Shown: one piece after another, positions 57,187 through 64,000 of the stretch
Layout: every line of letters starts with the position of its first letter
Numbering within the stretch: position 1 is the first letter of the stretch
From: Hermatobates lingyangjiaoensis
Lineage: Eukaryota; Arthropoda; Insecta; Hemiptera; Hermatobatidae
Assembly: GCA_026182355.1 (NCBI GenBank)
Contig: JAPFBL010000068.1
Coordinates: 5,087,001 to 5,151,000, forward strand
Direction of reading: 5' to 3'
Length of the DNA: 64,000 bases
Notes under the pieces: model-generated
Seen by the model: the letters and a program-made list of their open reading frames with translations, nothing else
The model's database searches: none
Told to the model about the DNA's origin: nothing
Made by a program: the position numbers and the translations under genes

Positions 57187-59505
57187 TCTAAAAAATTTAC
57201 ATATTTGTGAGCTTTAAGAACATCAGAGTGAATTATTTGAAATTGAATACAATAGATGAATGTTGAATTGAACTGTTGAGGTTTTTAACAACGGAATTAG
57301 TATGAAAAATGACTTAATTAATCTAAACATTAATAAAACATGACTACATACTGAAACATGGTCTTATTATATCGGGCTCGTACACTCCTGTAATATTGTA
57401 TACCCAATTATTGTAACTAAATCGAACTTCAGATTTTAAATTCTTTAATAATCTTCATAAATGTGCATAGAGAAGTTTCCGTCATGACTCAAGTTTTAGT
57501 TATGATTGGATAAAAAAGTCTTTATCCTCTCTAATTCGATCAGCGACCCAATTTTACAGACATTTTACCAGATATAATGAGGTCAAAGGTTTCTACCTCT
57601 TCTAGACAGAGTTCTGAATTCTTCGTATGATACAGAGACAGAGTATGATATCAAATACAGTTTCTATTCAAATTATTTAAGTATAAGCTACTAATAAATT
57701 TTCTGTATATATTTTCAAGATCTCCCTTTAAAGATATAGTATTGCTTACAAATGTAAATTCAATTGAAATGAGCTTTTAAACTACATTGGACATAGTTGA
57801 TCTTGCCACCATCTAACTGTTTTCTTCTTGATCTATTTGTCAGTTCTACTACTGTGAAAGCTGAGGAGTGTAGTACACTCAAACATTTTCAAATTGTTTA
57901 CTAACTCATTCTTAGGTATTTCATTGTTTCCAGGCACCTACATGAATATAAAATTATTTACGCTGTTTTCAACTATACAGTATGTACTTACACATCAAGG
58001 ATCAAGGCATTGGTACAGCTGGAAATGGAATTATTTTTGTTAACTATTAAAATCTAAATATCGGTATGGACAAAATGGGTATTTTCCCAAAGTGGCAAAA
58101 ATAGTTGATTTTGTATACATATCTTGTCACTGAATTCCTTAAGTAGGGTCACACCTTAATACTAAACAACTGGGAAAAAAATGAACTCGAATGTAATTAA
58201 CTTGAATCAATTTGTAATTGATTCAAAGTGTTTAATTGAAGAATGATGATATATTAATTGAATTAAGGAGAAGTTTTGAATTGAAACGCATAAATAATAT
58301 TGTAGACTGGATTGAAGAAATGTTCTACATGTAGATAACCTTGCCCTTATAATCCCGTGGTAGACCAAAGCGTCTAAAACATGGATGCTTATTAACTCAT
58401 TCCTATCTGAAAGTAAAAATCCTGTATGTGATTTAAAAGGATCACACATTACTTGCCATTTCCGTTCGACAATATGAGATTTCATAAGAACGTGCAGCAA
58501 GTGAATTGATATTTAACATTTCAATTGACAAAACGAAAATTTAAAATATATATATATTACCGAAATAATATTTATTGTTATGAACTCAATTGTTTTTCCT
58601 TATTTTTATTTAAATAATAAAATGACAACAATTCTGTTATCTGAATATCTAGTAAATCGACTTGATTTTTTTTTTGTGGTCAATCACAGTTTTAAAATTC
58701 ATCCTTAAGAAATGAAGGTTTAATTAATAAGTATATAACAGTTTTAATAAATCTTTTAATCTTTGAAAATTAAAATATTATTTTAACATGAATATATTTT
58801 GATATTCATTTACTTTTTGTAAATACAAACACATTTCAAATCGCATTCACAATTTGGTTAACATTTATATATTTAATACAGGTACAATGAAATCCGTAAT
58901 GTTGTAGGTATTTCTATTCCTGAAGAATGCAGGACACAATGGTTAGTAAGATAGATCATTTATAAAAATATAACATAATTTGTATACAAATTATAACATA
59001 CTTCATAAAAAATAAATTCCCATAGAAACAACAAATTTTGAAGTAGAATGAGAGCTAATCAAATAGAGAATCCATTTCTGATAAAATTGTTTTGAGCCAC
59101 ACTTAGTGCTATCCTTCTATCTACAGATAGATGTATGAATATACTTTACAAACAAGGAGAGATTCAAAATGTAATTAACTCAACCTTATTTTTAATATTC
59201 TCAGAATGTTTCAAATTCATTTCTGTTTCCTTTGTCGTTCAATTAAATAAGACAAATCAGCCTATTCAACTTACTCAATGTTAACTTAAAAATTAATTCA
59301 AAAATCTAGTCGTCAATTATGTTTAGAAATGATCCAACATAGTAAAAGTTAAAACTTAATATATTTAAAATTATCTACGGTGCAGTAAAAAGACGAGTTT
59401 TTTTATTACCATATAAGTGTCTGTTAAAATAAAACGTAGATTGATATCATAAAACGAAATATACTCACTCTATTTATGAGTTACAAATCTCTAAGGTTTT
59501 TTAAG
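57187..59505. other. Intergenic DNA: no gene seen
   Basis: AT-rich. The 97-codon minus-strand frame near 58207-58500 shows no domain pattern and has AT-driven composition. It is not called. Confidence 0.5.
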
Positions 59506-59509
59506 TTTG

Positions 59510-60420
59510 GGGAACAAGAAGAAGGAACACAATGTTAGTTTTTCATGGTGGGTTCTGAAGAACGGTGATTAATTGTTCGGCCAAGGACTCAAGATTTCTG
59601 ATAGCTGAACAGGCTGGAACGTTGTCGTGATGAAAAAACGTGTCACCACTCTTCTACATTTATGGCCTTTTTCTCCGAATTATGGTGCCTTTGGGTAAGT
59701 ACTCGTGATGGACAACACATTGGGCGTCGAAGAAAAATGGAAACTTCCACTTTATCGCTGGAATTTGGTCTTAGAGATGTTTCACCCACCCACAAAAGGT
59801 TTATTGAACCTTTGTTTTGATTTCATATCCAAAAAGCCACATATCCAAAATTTTTCACCTGTTATGATTCTAGACAAGAAGGTTTCGTCTTCTCCTGAAC
59901 GTTCAAGGAACTCCTGACAAGTCTGAACGCGATGAGCCTCTGGTCTTTGGCTAACAGACGTGGAACACATTTCGGAATAGCAATGTGGGACATCTTTAAT
60001 TTCTGCATCAAAATTTCGTGACATGACCGAGCTGATATCCCACTCTCTTCAGCAAGTTCCCTTACAATCAGACGTCGATTTTTTTGAACCAGTGTATTTA
60101 TTTAGTTGATATTTGAGTCGTCAGGTGACATGGAAAGACGTCCAGAACGTGGAAATCGTCTGACAACCATCCTTAAAACGCGCATGGTACATAAAGCATG
60201 GGAATTGAACGCTTATAGCATTATCACTGTAAGCCATCTTGAGCATGTCAAAAGTTTCGATCGCAGGTTTTCTGAGTTTAACACAAAACTTCACAGCAAC
60301 TCTTTACTCGTTCAAGTCATCCATCCTTGAAACACATCCCCAAACAACACAAAACACACTTTACAAACAACAACGTTACTAATCAACAAATTATGATATC
60401 TGCAAACAAAACCGGCTTGT
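59510..60420 (-). pseudogene. Mariner-family transposase relic with frameshifts and stops
   Basis: Minus-strand fragments run in order from the N-terminus: RVAVKFCVKLRKPAIETFDM, then LVQKNRRLIVRELAEESGIS, then FLERSGEDETFLSRIITGEK followed by FWICGF (the I-T-G-D-E-T-W catalytic box, with the first Asp changed), then VVHHEYLPKGTIIRRKR and FFHHDNVPACSAIRNL. It follows the mariner order through the second catalytic region and then breaks off. An in-frame stop after MDDLNE and several frameshifts show it is dead. Confidence 0.85.
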
Positions 60421-61884
60421 GATCAGCTGATCTTTACGAAGTCAACACCAAGCGCATTTATCCGGAACTAATTCCTGATAAATTCAGGAATCATATTCAG
60501 TCTACATATTTCTTGAACAGATCTTGTATGATGATCACAAATAAATATCTGGAGTAGCCTATACTCAACTTTAGTATAAGTAATCAAATATCAAACTTCT
60601 TAACAAACAAATGTTTTTTTGTTTTATTTTTATTTATATAAAGTTATGAATTAGATATATTCATTAGCTCTAACTATTTCAGTGGAATGGTTGAAAATTT
60701 AACTTCCTGAAATTAACCAGAATTAGCTTTCAATATTCACTCAATAGTCTATAGCAGATGATACATAGGAGCCTCTTGTGAAGGATCATCCAGCAAAAAA
60801 AAAAAAAAAAAATAATCCGATGAAATGATAAGCCAACAGACTTATTCAATACTATAAAGAAGCTTTATAGTATTCAATGATAATGGTGGAACGCAGGGTA
60901 ATTAGATACCACTCTTTATAGGATGATGATAGGATAGGATGATATTAGATCTGTTAAGTTTATGCAGTTATAAGAAATCATTGATAAACATCCTTTGGCT
61001 GGCTACTGTCTCATGGTATATAAACCTTTAGAATTAAGTGTCTATTAGTCACCTAAGAAAAATTCACCGAAAATAATTTAGTTTTCTAAGAATTATTTTG
61101 TACAATATTTAATGCTCCTAATATTAAAAACCTCCTTGTAAACAGTGTTTCTATTTCTCTATTAGAACCTCATTACTGCAATAACTTTATTCCAAAATGA
61201 TTGTTATTTTCATTATGTTTCGTAATATACAAATTTTGATTATTGTTGTTGTTATATAAAAGCAATACTATTCAATTTTTCATTGAAATAATTAATGTAA
61301 AGCTATAGGTTAACTTAGGTTTACCTTTAACTTTATATAGGTTATTTATTAATTAGATGAAATAGATAAGTGCATTTCCCTTTTCAGTCTCTAGGTTCTT
61401 CAGTTAGTGTAATCTATATGCACGAACTTTGTAAAGAAGAAATAATTGTCATCATTTGCCAAAAGAAAATTACATAGATACTGATATAATTTAATGCAAC
61501 TCCCAATGAAAATATGTCTGAATATTGATTCAGTTAAAATAGCATTTGTTAGTTTCATTTGCAAATATATTTAAGCAACTCACATTATTTAATTCAATAA
61601 GAATCATATTCAATAACGAATATATCTTCCATGTTAACCTAATTCAAAATTTACATCCATTTTTTTGATATGATTTCAGTCATTAAATTTAAGAAAAATA
61701 CTATCCGTTTTTTTCTTAACTTCCTTAACTCTTAACTTAACCTGTGTTTATCTATCAAATTATCAAGCCTTATTATTAAACGAAAAACTATTCAACAAGA
61801 ATCGAACTGGTGAGTCAGGGCAAATTTAAACCAACATTGTGAAGTGTTAATTGAATGAGGTTATTTGATTTACTTACAATATTA
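60421..61884. other. Intergenic DNA: no gene seen
   Basis: AT-rich. It holds the family A repeat copy at 60547-60620 and an A tract at 60795-60812; nothing else recognised. Confidence 0.5.
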
Positions 61885-63580
61885 TACATATAAAGTTATA
61901 AACAATTAATAATATATGAAACTAAAATGTTGCATATACAAAAGATTGTTGGTCCCTCAGGAGTAACACACTAGTCTATTCAGAGACAGTTATATTATAA
62001 TGTTGAAACAACTACAAGTATATATCAATCGGAATCTTAAATTACTTATTGTGAAAATATATGTTAAATTATAGAAATAAACTGGCAAGATTCAAGCCAA
62101 CATTGTATACAAGTATAATTTGTTTGTTTTATACAACTAACCACCTCTTAAGTACATATTGAAGATAAAGTTTTATGTTTGCCAGAAAAAGAGTTATAAT
62201 AATCATACAATTATGTAACATCATCATTACTATCGAAGTAACAGTATCTCATAGTAAAGCTACAACTGTTTACTACATTTAAATCATATTGTAAAATGAT
62301 GCCTATCACATTTGGAAAAATCATTTAGTTAAATAGATTATTCATGATTTTCACAATACATTTAATTATAGTACAGTTGAACATAGGTCAAACCAGATTT
62401 TTTTTTAACGAAACAATTAAACAAATCAATGTCTATATGAAAATAATTTTTACTTTAAGCAAGATATAAATAAATAATGCAAAATATAAAACAAAATAAT
62501 TTTTTTTTTTGCAAGATATAAATGAAACAAAACTGTCGCCATTTAAGTTAAGTATTATGCGTCCGGGAGTGCCTTTATATTAAGTTTTAATAATTTAGAA
62601 TTTTATTCACTCAACTTAATATTTTACAATGATAACTTCAAAAAGTAAGTATGATTTACGTCTCCACTTATTTGAGCAGTATAATAAGTATTAAAATAGT
62701 TTATTATTAATGGAATATGATAACCATTAGGTGACTGCTTTATAATTATTTTCAATCAATATGGCGTCTCACATATTTTTAACTCGCTTTCTTTTTTTGT
62801 TAACACATTTTGTCCCTTTTTGCTGAAATAAAGTTTGGTCGATTAAGCATAACATTAAAAAAGGTTTAAAATGCTTGCTTTGAATTATTTATGAAATATA
62901 ATTATCTACTTAATTAACAGTACATATTTGTTACAGAATATTTTGCATAAATATTAGTTATTTCTTTTTCACCAAACACTATTTAGCCAAATTAATCATT
63001 ACCATTAATTTTAGAATATGGAAATTTGTTTGAGCAAAATTTATGTTATTAGGAATATAAATAGAATATTGAACATAAGGTGAAAATTACAAATAATATA
63101 CATTATACATTACTATAGTTAAATTTAATGATTTTAAACAAATGCGATTTCGATAGTTTGATTTATGTGATTTAGAAATATGTATTACTTTTAATTAGAA
63201 GTATGTTGTCAATTAATATATTTTTACTTAATTTAGTTTATACAATTACTGTAATTAAGATGAATGAAAAAATAATATTTTCATTAGGAAATTAAAATGA
63301 ATTATGAATGCTATACTTCTTACAATTTAGTAGCTTTAATTAAACAAAGTATTTTTGATATGTATCATATTAAACATGTACATATTTATACTTCACAAAT
63401 AATTCAGTATAATGCATTTTATATTGGATATACGAAGCTTATTATACTTAGATGTCCTAAGTCCTAAAAATTGGATAACATTTGGACTTATCCAAATGTT
63501 TTACATGCATTGTAAATTTAGAAGATGTGACTTACTTGAGTTATTGATAAGTAGTGAATTCTGTACTTTGACTGCTATTT
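61885..63580 (+). repeat. Intergenic duplicated segment, copy 2
   Basis: The direct copy of 55410-56790, about 300 bp longer through insertions. One insertion near 62460-62520 repeats GCAAGATATAAAT on both sides of a T tract. The two copies are clearly diverged. Beyond it, to the right window edge, I see no gene. Confidence 0.85.
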
Positions 63581-64000
63581 GAAATAAGAAAGATATTTTA
63601 TTTTTGTAATGGGTTTTGACACAATTAATAGCATTGAACATTATTTAATAATGTCCACTCCAGATCTTTTTTAATAGCTTTAACTATTGAATAAGTTTTC
63701 ATCACATCCATTAAATGCTTTTAAGCACAATAGAATAAATCAATTGAAATATGAACTACTATGTTGCGCCTACAAGTGAGGTCCTAGCATTGCAACTTAT
63801 TTTGAAGTTATAAATAAGTTGAACTCTCTATTGTGGGTAGAGACCTCCAATCACGAATTGCAAATATTCTGAAAACTTCAGGTTTTGTGAATGACTTATA
63901 TTAGAGGTTAATTATATAATTGTTTTGAACATGTGTGGTAGGAGAGGTAAACTTCTTTTTGCTCTGTGGTTGAGAAATTCTTTCTGCTCCCAATGATTAT

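Noticed and set aside
58207..58500. Minus-strand frame of 97 codons
   Set aside because: No recognisable domain, no splice partners, composition like surrounding intergenic DNA.

Overview
The window is animal nuclear DNA and almost certainly insect. It is very AT-rich, has GT-AG introns of 0.1 to 7.3 kb, and is full of decayed transposons (mariner, hAT, LINE, Penelope-like, SINE, fold-back elements) and simple repeats. Two spliced genes can be read. They lie head to head, with 8.7 kb of repeat-rich DNA between their first coding exons. I see no rRNA, complete tRNA, CRISPR array or prokaryotic feature. || Left half (1 to about 34.5 kb, minus strand): the 5' part of a hemolectin/hemocytin gene, the von Willebrand factor (VWF)-like clotting and adhesion protein of insect hemocytes. 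A signal-peptide exon at 34.4 kb is followed by an EGF-like exon, a sushi-like exon, and then vWD-C8-TIL, vWD-C8-TIL, TIL and the start of a third vWD. The 21 core exons join in phase for 3285 nt (1095 codons) without a stop. A possible 22nd exon of 75 nt is phase-neutral. The gene leaves the window at the left edge, so its later vWD and discoidin-type domains, stop codon and 3' end are not visible. || Middle (34.6 to 43.2 kb): no gene. It holds a Penelope-like reverse transcriptase relic, two copies of a dispersed repeat that carries microsatellites, a 73-bp satellite and a TG array of about 67 units. A 418-bp hAT-type element with perfect 8-bp target duplications ends just before the second gene. 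|| Right half (43.2 to 53.5 kb, plus strand): a cytosolic sulfotransferase (SULT) gene with six coding exons giving 317 residues. The catalytic histidine is present, but the usual lysine of the 5'-phosphosulfate loop is asparagine. Its introns hold a mariner relic, several long inverted-repeat elements and a tandem duplication. || Right end (53.5 to 64 kb): no gene. A 1.4-1.7 kb intergenic segment occurs twice in direct orientation, and a frameshifted mariner-family transposase lies between the copies. || The two genes have no evident functional link: one makes a secreted hemolymph protein, the other a cytosolic conjugating enzyme. Regulatory hints are limited to a tandem GATA pair and a short upstream ORF next to the hemocytin start.
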